Below are positions 27,143 through 35,312 of a stretch of 60,527 bases of DNA, one piece after another. A program made the position numbers and the translations under genes. This DNA is from Acidobacteriota bacterium. GTDB taxonomy: Bacteria; Acidobacteriota; Terriglobia; Terriglobales; SCQP01. The stretch's first letter is position 1; the number at the start of each line of letters is the position of its first letter. Under the pieces are notes generated by a model that worked only from the letters and a program-made list of their open reading frames with translations, did not search any database and was not told the DNA's origin. Location: assembly GCA_027459505.1 (NCBI GenBank), contig DAIDIE010000017.1, positions 1 through 60,527 of the forward strand. The letters are read 5' to 3'.

Positions 27143-28558
27143 ATGCTGAACCGCTACCGCAATCTGGTGCTGTTGAGCGCCGTCATGCTCGCCCAGGTGG
27201 TCCTGCTGGGATACCAGATACGCCGTCCTGACGCCAAGGGGGTGCGTCTGGTACGCCTTTGGGGCATGGCCATGGTGACTCCGGTGGCGAAGCTCTCGTC
27301 GCGCATTGTTGGCGGCGGTCACAACCTGCTGCGCAACTACATTTTTCTGCGCCACGAGCAACAGCAAAACACGGAACTCAAGGAGCACCTGCGCGCCCTG
27401 GAGATCGAGAATGCCGGTCTGCTCGAGGCCAGCGCCTCAGTGCAGCGCTTGAACACGCTGCTGGACTTCAAGCAGAAATTCGTTGGGCAGACCCTTGCCG
27501 CCCAGGTGATCGGCGGCAACGAAACCGCCGATTCGCAGCTGCTCTACCTCAACCGCGGCCGCCGCGATGGTGTCAAGCTGGGCATGCCGGTCATTACTCC
27601 CCAGGGAGTCGTCGGCAAGGTCACGGAAGTGCTGCGCGGCACCGCCACTGTCCTGCTCGTGACCGATCCCGATTGTGGAGTAGGCGCTCTGCTGAATACT
27701 TCCGGGGCGCAGGGCATCTGGTTTGGTATCGGCCCCAACCGCGGCGAGCTCCGCTATATCAGCAAAGATGAACCGGTCAAGGCGGGTGAGGCCATCGTCA
27801 CCTCGGGTGAAGACGGCATTTATCCTCCCGGCCTGCCGTTAGGGGTCGTGCTGTGGACGCAGCATACCGGCAACGGTTTCCAAAAGATCCGGGTGCGTCC
27901 GGCGGTGGACCTGTCGCGGGTGCAGGAGGTTCTGATCGTTACACAACTTGCAGAGCAGACTGCGCCGCCCGACCAGGAGACCGAAAACGGGCTGAACCTG
28001 GCCATGCAGAAGCTGCCCTCGGTTCCCCCGGATATCGTCAATCCCAAGACCGGTCCCCCGTTGCCCATGGAGGAACTCATCGCGCTGCGCAAGCAAGAGG
28101 CGCTGAAAGAAGCGCAAGCCCGCGCGCAAGGCAATCCAGGGGCAACGGGGGCGCCAGCATCCACGGCCGCCAACCATGGAGTGGCCAACAATTTAGTCGC
28201 GAAACATTCAGCCGGGAATCGTCCAGAGAAGAATCATCCCGCCGCAAACAAGGCAGGCACGACGCAGGTCGCCGGGAATCATTCAGCGGAACAGCGTCAG
28301 GCCGCCGGCCAGCAGATTACGAAGCATCAGGTCATGACTCATGCCCTGAAAGCGCAGCCAGCAAGCACGCACTCCGCTGCAAGCCATTCTGGGACCGCGC
28401 AGCCGGTCGCTGCTCATGCCTCCCGGTCCCACCTTCCGGCGAACGCCGGCACGCGTACGCCGGCGGCTGCCGGCAATCATGCTGGGAGCAAGCATCCCCC
28501 GGCGGCGCATTCGCCCGCCAAAACCAAGCCGCCAGCCAGTCAGCCTACGAAAGGCTAG
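27143..28558 (+). CDS. mreC: Rod-shape-determining protein MreC with a long His/Ala/Pro-rich tail
   Basis: A 471-residue inner-membrane protein of the elongasome. It has one N-terminal helix (about 8-25), a coiled coil (about 70-105: EQQQNTELKEHLRALEIENA) and the MreC beta domains (about 110-275: AAQVIGGNETADSQLLYLNRG, VVGKVTEVLRG, GEAIVTSGEDGIYPPGLPLG). Residues from about 325 onwards are disordered-looking and rich in Ala, His, Ser and Pro, with 13 His in about 125 residues; typical MreC proteins lack such a tail. mreD, pbp2 and rodA, which commonly follow, are absent here; the convergent queG comes next. Confidence 0.93.
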   Translation: MLNRYRNLVLLSAVMLAQVVLLGYQIRRPDAKGVRLVRLWGMAMVTPVAKLSSRIVGGGHNLLRNYIFLRHEQQQNTELKEHLRALEIENAGLLEASASVQRLNTLLDFKQKFVGQTLAAQVIGGNETADSQLLYLNRGRRDGVKLGMPVITPQGVVGKVTEVLRGTATVLLVTDPDCGVGALLNTSGAQGIWFGIGPNRGELRYISKDEPVKAGEAIVTSGEDGIYPPGLPLGVVLWTQHTGNGFQKIRVRPAVDLSRVQEVLIVTQLAEQTAPPDQETENGLNLAMQKLPSVPPDIVNPKTGPPLPMEELIALRKQEALKEAQARAQGNPGATGAPASTAANHGVANNLVAKHSAGNRPEKNHPAANKAGTTQVAGNHSAEQRQAAGQQITKHQVMTHALKAQPASTHSAASHSGTAQPVAAHASRSHLPANAGTRTPAAAGNHAGSKHPPAAHSPAKTKPPASQPTKG

Positions 28559-28677
28559 AGCCCAAAAAATTTCAGGAGAGGCCCTGACGGAGGCCCTGTA
28601 AGGCTGCGGTGCTTCAGCTTCCGGATCAAGGGCTGGCCCGGTCATGCCCGGTTGCGGAGGAGGCGCTGCCTTGGCAG
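28559..28677. other. Convergent intergenic segment mreC/queG
   Basis: A short non-coding segment with the near-direct repeat GAGGCCCTG at about 28576 and 28590. No clear terminator is visible. Confidence 0.4.
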
Positions 28678-29853
28678 CTAGGATTCAGCTTGCAGGCGTT
28701 CAAGCGACCACTCCGCCTGTTCCCGGATCGTTGCGTCCTCGCTTGCCGCCAGCCGCCGCAAGTGGGGAACAAATGCGCGGTTGCCGCTATTGCCCATCGC
28801 CAGCGCCACGTTGCGCATGAATCCCTGGTACTTGGCGCGCTTCATCGCGGAGTTGCGGAAGCGCTCGCGGTATTGTTCCTGATTGAGTGCCGCCAGTTCG
28901 GCCAGTGCAGGGAAGTACAGTCCCGGACGGGGCTGAAATTCCGGCTCCGTCGTTACCGCGGCACGGCCGTTCCAAGGACACACGTCCTGGCAGATGTCAC
29001 AGCCAAAAACGTGCTGGCCGATGAGCTGGCGAAACTCCCCGGGGATAGCACCCCGCAGCTCGATCGTGAGGTAGGCGATACAACGGCTGGCGTCCATCAG
29101 GTAAGGCGCAAGCGCTCCTGTCGGACAGGCATCAAGGCAGCGCGTGCACGAACCACAGCGATCCGTCACGGGCGAGTCGGCTTCAATCTCCTGAGAGGTC
29201 AGCAGCGTCGCCAAAAAGAAGTACGATCCCGCCTGCTGGTTAATCAGGCAGGTGTTCTTTCCGGTCCAGCCCAACCCCGCCTCGCGGGCGACAATCCGCT
29301 CTACAAACGGCCCGGTATCGACGTAGGTGCGCACCTCCCCGGAGTGCGCGGTTTCGCGGAGCGTTTCCGCCAGCAGCCGCATTTTTGCCAGCACCCCGTC
29401 GTGGTAGTCGTCACCCCAGGCGTAACGGCTGATCCATCCGTGTTCCTTTTTGTGGACTTCATCAGTCGCGGCTTCAGTGGAGCGTGGCAGCGGCGCATTG
29501 TAGACCACGCCACAGCAGATGGCGGAGTTGGCCCAGGGAAATGCGTGGCGAATGTCCTCGCGCAGAAAGGGCGCATTGGGTGCGGCAGGAGGCGGCGCGG
29601 TGGGAGTGGTCTTGGCGCCGTCCCGCGCTGGCGGCGCTTCTCCCACGCGCCGGGCCAGGTAGCTCATCTCCCCGGCGAAGCCGCGGCCAATCCAATCGGC
29701 GAAATGGCCCAGAACGGGGAACTCGGCAATGCGGGCCACGCTGCTAAGTTGAAATCCCAGCTCAGCGGCGCGCCGCAACACCAGGGTGCGCAGTTGTCCG
29801 GGAGTGGCGGCAGCGGGCTTCTGATCGGATGGGGAAGAGGACATCTCTCCCAT
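28678..29853 (-). CDS. queG: Epoxyqueuosine reductase
   Basis: A 391-residue cobalamin- and Fe-S-dependent enzyme catalysing the last step of queuosine tRNA modification. The N-terminal catalytic domain includes RYAWGDDYHDGVLAKM and GWTGKNTCLINQQAGS. Two 4Fe-4S clusters are marked by CGSCTRCLDACP and CDICQDVCPWN, and a C-terminal HEAT-like tail (RNVALAMGNSG) follows. A second ATG nine bases downstream (29844) is an equally possible start. A Pro/Ala-rich insert near residues 73-92 is not usual. No other queuosine gene is nearby. Confidence 0.94.
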   Translation of the reverse strand: MGEMSSSPSDQKPAAATPGQLRTLVLRRAAELGFQLSSVARIAEFPVLGHFADWIGRGFAGEMSYLARRVGEAPPARDGAKTTPTAPPPAAPNAPFLREDIRHAFPWANSAICCGVVYNAPLPRSTEAATDEVHKKEHGWISRYAWGDDYHDGVLAKMRLLAETLRETAHSGEVRTYVDTGPFVERIVAREAGLGWTGKNTCLINQQAGSYFFLATLLTSQEIEADSPVTDRCGSCTRCLDACPTGALAPYLMDASRCIAYLTIELRGAIPGEFRQLIGQHVFGCDICQDVCPWNGRAAVTTEPEFQPRPGLYFPALAELAALNQEQYRERFRNSAMKRAKYQGFMRNVALAMGNSGNRAFVPHLRRLAASEDATIREQAEWSLERLQAES

Positions 29854-29902
29854 TTTCGCGCAGAAGCAGCAGCTCGACAGTCGTTCACCGAGGAATCCCT
29901 GC

Positions 29903-32374
29903 TCAAGCCTTTCGTACCAGCTCGATCTTCCAACTGCTCGCGGCGGGATCGGACTTTGCCCCGCTGTGGCTCAGGCGACTGGCTTTATCGTCCCAATGCA
30001 GCTCGGTGAGCCGGAAGTCGCCGTGCTCGTGCGCGTAGCTCTCTCCGTCATCGTCATACAGGGCAAAGCTGGCGTCGGCGCCAGGATAAACTGCAATGGA
30101 CTCGATCGCCTGGTGCTCGTTCGTGCTCAGGATGGGCGCGCCCAGCGGCACAATAGACCCGGCGCGCACGAATACCGGTATCTGATCAATCGGTGCGTTC
30201 ACGCGAATGGTCTGCCCGCCCTCGAAGTAGGTGTTGGTCCAGAAGTTATACCAGCCCGCGCCCTTGGGCAGGTACACGTCGCGTTCGGTAACGCCTTGCT
30301 CATAAACCGGCGCCACCAGAAACGCCGGCCCAAACATGAACTGATCGCGCAGCGTCAGCGCCTTTTCGTCCTCGGGGAAATCCATGAACAGCGCCCGCAT
30401 GTACGGCGCCCCCGTACGTGTGGTGTGGTATGCGAGTGAATAAATGTAGGGCAGCAGCCGGTAGCGCAGCCGCAGGAACTTGCTGAGGATGGGCTCGGCC
30501 TGTTTGCCGTAGGACCAGACCTCGTTAGAACGGCGGCTGCCGTGTGTACGGAAGATGGGCAGGAACACGCCGTACTGGAACCAGCGCGTGAACAACTCCG
30601 GGTAGTCGTCGTATCCGCCAACATTGTCGCGCGCATCGGAGGGATCGAGCAGTGGCGGACGCTGCGGCTTATGCTCGCCGGGCAGGTACTGCCAGCCGCC
30701 GATGTCCTGAGTCCAGTGCGCCAGTCCGGAAGCGGTGAAATCCAACCCCGTGGGAATCTGCCGCCGCAGCGTGTCCCAGGTGGGATAGATATCTGACGAC
30801 CAGAAGAACGTTCCATTGCGCTGCGCACCAAGATAGGCGTCGCGGGAAAGAATCAGCGCCCGCTTCTTGGGGTAATCGCGCCGGAAGCCATCGTAGAGCG
30901 CTTCGGTATGCAGCAGCGGGTAGACGTTGTAGTAGCGTGTGCCGGGGCCGATATGGAAATAGCTGCCGTTGGGGGGCAGGTCGGGTTCGGTTTCGTCCGC
31001 CCAGAGCGCATCAAACCCCTGGCTGAGAATATTCTGCTTGATGATATTCCAGTACCAGCGTCCGGCCATTGGATTGGTGGTGTCGATATCCGACCCGGCG
31101 CGGTCGTAGGGTAGACCGTTCGTGGGCGTCCCGCCAGCGAGATGCTCGAACCAGCCCTGGCGGAGCACGTAGTCGTAGTAGCGGCTGCCCTTTGTAAAGC
31201 GCGGCCACACGCTGATCATGCTTTGCCAGCCCATACCGTGCAGTTCGCGGTTCATCGCCCCGGGATCGGGCCAGAAGCGGCGATCAAAATCGAACTGCCC
31301 CATCTTCGTGTAGTAAAACCAGTCAACCACGATGACATCGCCGGGCAGCTTGCGGTCGCGGTAACCGTGGGCCACGTCGAGCACTTCTTTCTGCGACATG
31401 TAGCGCTGCTTGCACTGAATGAACCCGTAGGCGGCCTTGGGCAGCAGGCTGGTGGCGCCGGTAAGCAGGCGGTAGCCGGTGTAGATCTCATCAGTGTTTT
31501 TGCCGGCGATGACGAAGAAGGTGACGCGGTTTCCCACCTGGGAAATCCAGCGCGTCTGCTCGTTGAAGCCGGGTTCAATGGTGGTCTTCGACGGGTTGTC
31601 CCAGATCAGGCCGTAGCCTTTGTTGGTGACGAGGAAGGGAACGCCCACGCTGGGAGCGGCGGTGGCGTCGTAGTCGTGCCAGCAGTTGACGGTGTGGCCG
31701 CGGTGATCGAGGTAGCCTTCTTGGTTTTGTCCCAGGCCGAAATAATGCTCGTCCGCCGGAGAAACAAAGGTCGCCCCCACTTGGTAAAAGGGCAGATCGC
31801 GCGGACGGCGGTCATGCAGCACCCCGGCGTTGCCATCCTTGTAGTTGGGCACCGACATGGACCAGTCGGTAAGGTGCAGCAGGACGTTGCCGTCGCCGTC
31901 CTGAATGAGGATGTTCGCGCCGGGCGTCGAGCCATTGAAGAACTTGGCGATGCTGCGTTGGGTGGGGCTGAGGTGTTGCGGTTGCGGACGCTGCACGGTG
32001 ACCTTCAAGCGCGGCGAGGAATAGATGTCGGTCTGCGCGCCGGCGGAGCGTGTCCAGCCGTTCAGGACTGGCTGCGCAATGAACCCGTAGCCCGGTCCGG
32101 CAATCGCCTGGGCGTGATCCAGGCTGAGACTGATGCGAATGACGTTGGGCGCATAGGGCTCCAGGGCGATGGTGCTTGATCCGTGCTGGAGAATCACCGG
32201 CGGCGCGGGCCAGTTCGTGTGCGTGGCGTCTTCGATGGCGTAGCGCGCCACATGGGGCTGCGCAGCGGCGGGTGAGGCCGCCTGCGCCTCCGGGTTGGTG
32301 GAGGTGATCAGCGCGCTGCCCGCCACTCCGGCCAGCGTGGTGCGCAGCATGTCTCGACGCGTTGTCTTGCTCAC
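29903..32374 (-). CDS. Secreted glycoside hydrolase family 31 (alpha-glucosidase/alpha-xylosidase type)
   Basis: An 823-residue exported GH31 enzyme that would release alpha-linked glucose or xylose from oligosaccharides. A twin-arginine signal (TTRRDMLRTTLAGVAGSA) ends near AQAA. The N-terminal beta-sandwich, the barrel (PKAAYGFIQCKQRYMSQKE, VIVVDWFYY), the nucleophile region DALWADETEPDLP and the GFDIGG-like DIGGWQYLPGE are in order, with C-terminal beta domains (PVYEQGVTERDVYLP). The start is GTG with AAGGAG 6-11 bases upstream. Exact substrate is uncertain; the alpha-xylosidase and alpha-glucosidase branches cannot be separated by eye. Confidence 0.9.
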   Translation of the reverse strand: MSKTTRRDMLRTTLAGVAGSALITSTNPEAQAASPAAAQPHVARYAIEDATHTNWPAPPVILQHGSSTIALEPYAPNVIRISLSLDHAQAIAGPGYGFIAQPVLNGWTRSAGAQTDIYSSPRLKVTVQRPQPQHLSPTQRSIAKFFNGSTPGANILIQDGDGNVLLHLTDWSMSVPNYKDGNAGVLHDRRPRDLPFYQVGATFVSPADEHYFGLGQNQEGYLDHRGHTVNCWHDYDATAAPSVGVPFLVTNKGYGLIWDNPSKTTIEPGFNEQTRWISQVGNRVTFFVIAGKNTDEIYTGYRLLTGATSLLPKAAYGFIQCKQRYMSQKEVLDVAHGYRDRKLPGDVIVVDWFYYTKMGQFDFDRRFWPDPGAMNRELHGMGWQSMISVWPRFTKGSRYYDYVLRQGWFEHLAGGTPTNGLPYDRAGSDIDTTNPMAGRWYWNIIKQNILSQGFDALWADETEPDLPPNGSYFHIGPGTRYYNVYPLLHTEALYDGFRRDYPKKRALILSRDAYLGAQRNGTFFWSSDIYPTWDTLRRQIPTGLDFTASGLAHWTQDIGGWQYLPGEHKPQRPPLLDPSDARDNVGGYDDYPELFTRWFQYGVFLPIFRTHGSRRSNEVWSYGKQAEPILSKFLRLRYRLLPYIYSLAYHTTRTGAPYMRALFMDFPEDEKALTLRDQFMFGPAFLVAPVYEQGVTERDVYLPKGAGWYNFWTNTYFEGGQTIRVNAPIDQIPVFVRAGSIVPLGAPILSTNEHQAIESIAVYPGADASFALYDDDGESYAHEHGDFRLTELHWDDKASRLSHSGAKSDPAASSWKIELVRKA

Positions 32375-32557
32375 GGTGTTCTCCTTGGATATGGAAACGA
32401 TGGCAAGCGATCGTTATGGATTGCCGTTCGCCAGCCTCCGCGGGCCTTGAGGAATACCGCCCCAGGCGCTCCCGGTTGGGAAGGGAGTCCCTAATGTACT
32501 GCAAGCGCCGGGCACATGGCCACGTTGCGCAAGAGGAACCAGGGAGCACTTCGAGGT

Positions 32558-32992
32558 TTACTTCTGGTACCGCTCTTCCGGCTTTGCGGCCAGAATGGCG
32601 GCGGCGATGCAGGCGGCAATGAGCAACTCCGTGATCACGGGAAGGGCGAAGAAATACAGCAGAGAGTCGATGGCGAAGGCGAAAAAACCCAGCATGAGAA
32701 CGGCCAGCAGTGGGCGCAGCCGCGCCGCGTCCGTGCGCGCCAGCGACCCCAGTTGCCAGAGAAGTATGGTCGTAATAGTGAGAAAGATGGTGATCCCCAA
32801 CCCTAGTCCGAAGTCGAAATCGGCGTAGCTGCGCATCACCCCGAAAACCGGAAATCGGCCGGCACGCATGGCGGCATATACGGTGGCGGCCACGCCGGGG
32901 CTGGGTTTGCCAAACACGCCGCCAATGGTGTGCAACATCGCCTGAATGAAGGTGAGGACTGAGGCGATGCGAAGAAACAGTGTGGTTTTCAT
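32558..32992 (-). CDS. Four-helix membrane protein of unknown function
   Basis: A 144-residue integral-membrane protein with four predicted helices (about 5-22, 60-85, 96-114, 117-136). The N-terminal segment LFLRIASVLTFIQAMLHTIGG carries a membrane-embedded His, and FGVMRSYADFDFGLGLGI precedes the second helix. The ATG at 32992 is preferred because it places the first helix at the N-terminus; an in-frame start at 33022 adds 10 polar residues. I do not recognise a function. It is divergent from the next gene with almost no spacer. Confidence 0.65.
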   Translation of the reverse strand: MKTTLFLRIASVLTFIQAMLHTIGGVFGKPSPGVAATVYAAMRAGRFPVFGVMRSYADFDFGLGLGITIFLTITTILLWQLGSLARTDAARLRPLLAVLMLGFFAFAIDSLLYFFALPVITELLIAACIAAAILAAKPEERYQK

Positions 32993-33010
32993 CGTGGGCC
33001 TTGAAAGCGA

Positions 33011-33964
33011 ATGCTGAGTCAATGCAGACTTTTCTTCATGTCACTTTTGCACCGCTTCAGTCTACTGCGTCCAGAAGTCCGGCGGCCGGAGGCGCCAGTC
33101 AGCGCCGTATTGCGGCAATTGTCGTGCGCGTTCTTCGCACTTTTTGCGCTCCTGTCATTTGCTGCTCAGTTGAGCGCGCAGATTCATCTGGACAGCGTTT
33201 CGGCCGGAGTCGTTGCGGTGCACGACCACGTCAGCTTCGATTTCCACAATCGCGTGCTCAACGATCCCTATCCGCACGAAACCAAGGAGGGCTACGCCTT
33301 TGACGGCGGCGACCTGGTGGTGCGGGCGCACTGGCACTGGCAGGGCGCCGCTCTGATGACCCGGGTGCAGTTCAGCCCCACGCGGCGGGCGCACTTCGCC
33401 TATGACGAGGACACTGACTTCAAGCCCAATACCAACTTCACTCATGGTAACCAGGGGGTGGCGCGCAGCCGCACGTTTGCGATCACGCAGCGGATCACTC
33501 TGATTAAACTGCGCCGCCGGGGTTCGCTGTGGGGACAGATGGGGTTTTGGGACCAGCCTACGCAGTACAGTCAGGTGGAGACCTTCGATCTCAATTCCAA
33601 TCCCAGCCTGCCTTCGAACATCTACACTCGGATCATTCCAGAACAGGCGAATATTCATGAAATTCGCCTGGGGTTGGGCTGGAGTGTCGCGCGACCATTG
33701 GGAAGCTGGGAGATTCGCAACTCACTGCTGGCGGCGCCACTGAGTGATGTGCGGCTGCTCAACATTATTCCCGGCAACCCGGTCAGTTCATTAATGGCTT
33801 ACGGGGGCAAAGAGTCGCTGACGCTGATAGGGCCTCAGCGCGGGCGGGCGCGGGCGCTGCACGGTTTACGGCTGGCATTGCAAGCCGGCTGGTACCACAA
33901 TTACGGCAGTCTCCGGGACTTCCGGCGCGAGGTCTTCGGCGGGCGTGTTGCCTGGTCGTTCTGA
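33011..33964 (+). CDS. Predicted outer-membrane beta-barrel protein of unknown function
   Basis: A 317-residue exported protein. A hydrophobic signal segment (CAFFALFALLSFAAQLSAQ) ends at about residue 57, followed by a region of alternating amphipathic strands rich in Trp/Tyr/Arg and a C-terminal Phe (FGGRVAWSF), which suggests a small barrel. The signal peptide has an unusually long N-region, so the true start may be the ATG at 33038. I do not recognise a family; the next genes encode secreted carbohydrate-active enzymes, so a role in surface binding or uptake is possible. Confidence 0.6.
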   Translation: MLSQCRLFFMSLLHRFSLLRPEVRRPEAPVSAVLRQLSCAFFALFALLSFAAQLSAQIHLDSVSAGVVAVHDHVSFDFHNRVLNDPYPHETKEGYAFDGGDLVVRAHWHWQGAALMTRVQFSPTRRAHFAYDEDTDFKPNTNFTHGNQGVARSRTFAITQRITLIKLRRRGSLWGQMGFWDQPTQYSQVETFDLNSNPSLPSNIYTRIIPEQANIHEIRLGLGWSVARPLGSWEIRNSLLAAPLSDVRLLNIIPGNPVSSLMAYGGKESLTLIGPQRGRARALHGLRLALQAGWYHNYGSLRDFRREVFGGRVAWSF

Positions 33965-34051
33965 GCAACACGGGCCGCCGGGCGATTTGAGAGGCCTCTA
34001 CGGGGAGACAACTTCACTAGTGCCGCAGAGGAGTTGCGCTTTGTAGGCAAG

Positions 34052-34095
34052 CGTTTACTTGGCGGTTGGAATGTTTTTTCACGCCCGTTTACTTG
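34052..34095. promoter_or_regulatory. Pair of CGTTTACTTG direct repeats upstream of the GH16 gene
   Basis: CGTTTACTTG occurs at 34052-34061 and again at 34086-34095, 34 bases apart start to start (about three helical turns), ending 70 bases before the GH16 ATG. The first copy is part of a CAAG-N6-CTTG imperfect palindrome. The arrangement suggests a regulator-binding pair for the carbohydrate enzyme gene; the factor is unknown. Confidence 0.4.
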
Positions 34096-34165
34096 TTTGC
34101 GGGGGTGTGAGCAGGGAAGATCGCGGGCACTGGCGGACGCACTCCGCCGCAAAGGACTTCCCACT

Positions 34166-34894
34166 ATGAACATTCGACGTCTGTTTCGCCCGCGGTTGGC
34201 TGTGACCGCGGCAGCCGCCCTGCTGTTTGCCCTCTCCGGCCGGGCATTCGCGGGCACCTGGGGTTCGCCGCAATACCTCAATGCCATGTCGTTTTGGAAC
34301 GTGATCAATGGACGCTGGACGGCCAACAACGAGTTGGAGACCTATACCTCCAGTTGCGTCTGGTACAGCGGCTCGACGCTGGTCATCAAGACCTACAATG
34401 CCGGCAACGGCACCTACTATTCCGGCCGGGTGGAGTCAAAAAACCTTTACGGCTATGGAACCTACACCTTCAACGCGAACCTGCCCAACGGGGATGGGTT
34501 GCTGCCGGCGGTGTGGGCCGCTTACCTGGATCCCTGGCTGCCGGAGATGGACGCGGCCGAAATTGTGGGCAGCCGGCCGAATACGGTTTACCAGACTTTC
34601 CACGACTGGAGCAACAATCAGACGCAGTGGAGCCGCTATAACGGCTCGGCGTGGACCAACAGCTACCACACCTACTCCTTCACCTGGTGGCCGGATCATA
34701 TTGACTTCTGGGTAGACGGCTCCTACACGGGGACCAAGTGGTATTCCACTGGGGCGGTGGGAATGCATTTCATCGTCGACACCGCTGTGGGCGGCAATTG
34801 GCCGGGCAACCCAGACGGCTCCACCTGGAACACCGGGGACGGCGCCCGTTACCTGTTTGTTTCTAACGTGGAGTACACACCCTATTACCCATAA
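34166..34894 (+). CDS. Secreted glycoside hydrolase family 16 (beta-glucanase-like)
   Basis: A 242-residue exported endo-acting beta-glucanase/transglycosylase-type fold. The signal peptide ends at GRAFAG. GH16 landmarks are SGRVESKNLYGYGTYTFNA, the catalytic E127-M-D129-A-A-E132 (nucleophile, assistant Asp, acid/base) and HTYSFTWWPDHIDFWVDG. The ATG at 34166 follows AAAGGA. The ExDxxE box has Met in its second position, slightly off consensus. Substrate is likely a beta-1,3/1,4-linked glucan or a related polymer; it cannot be fixed from sequence. Confidence 0.85.
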   Translation: MNIRRLFRPRLAVTAAAALLFALSGRAFAGTWGSPQYLNAMSFWNVINGRWTANNELETYTSSCVWYSGSTLVIKTYNAGNGTYYSGRVESKNLYGYGTYTFNANLPNGDGLLPAVWAAYLDPWLPEMDAAEIVGSRPNTVYQTFHDWSNNQTQWSRYNGSAWTNSYHTYSFTWWPDHIDFWVDGSYTGTKWYSTGAVGMHFIVDTAVGGNWPGNPDGSTWNTGDGARYLFVSNVEYTPYYP

Positions 34895-35312
34895 CGTTTG
34901 AAGGCGCTGGCGGCGGCCCTGGCAGCCGCCGCTAGTCAACGTCCCGGCGTGAGTGGGTACGAGCCACGCCGATCGGGATTGGCTGCAGTTGCTTCACTCG
35001 CTGCGGGAGAGCGGCCCGCCCGGCCATTCAAGCCCACCGTGCGGCGCGGTGCAGGGAGGGCAGAAGCTCACGGATGATCTGCAGCGCTCCAGTTAGACTC
35101 CAACTTATCCCTTCGTATAGCCGCCCGCCCCTTCCTTAGCACAATAGACGCTTGTCCGCGCTCTCCCGTACGCTCCCTGCGGCTCGGATTTGAACCGCAG
35201 TTTCAGAGTGCGAAACGCCATCGGGATGTGCACACCCGCTCTGCTTCGCGCCACGGCTGCTTCTCATGGCCGCGCCTGGCACGAACGTCTCATTATTCAG
35301 GAGCTCTCTGTT
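34895..35312. other. Intergenic region between the GH16 and lyase genes
   Basis: About 420 bases without a supportable gene. GCGGCGGC (34910-34917) and GCCGCCGC (34925-34932) form a short GC stem after the GH16 stop, with no T-run. An in-frame open stretch from 35190 precedes the lyase gene but lacks coding character. An AGGAG box at 35300-35304 precedes the lyase ATG. Confidence 0.5.

Noticed and set aside
31142-32179. 345-codon plus-strand frame opposite the GH31 gene
   Set aside because: Shadow of the GH31 enzyme, without motifs.
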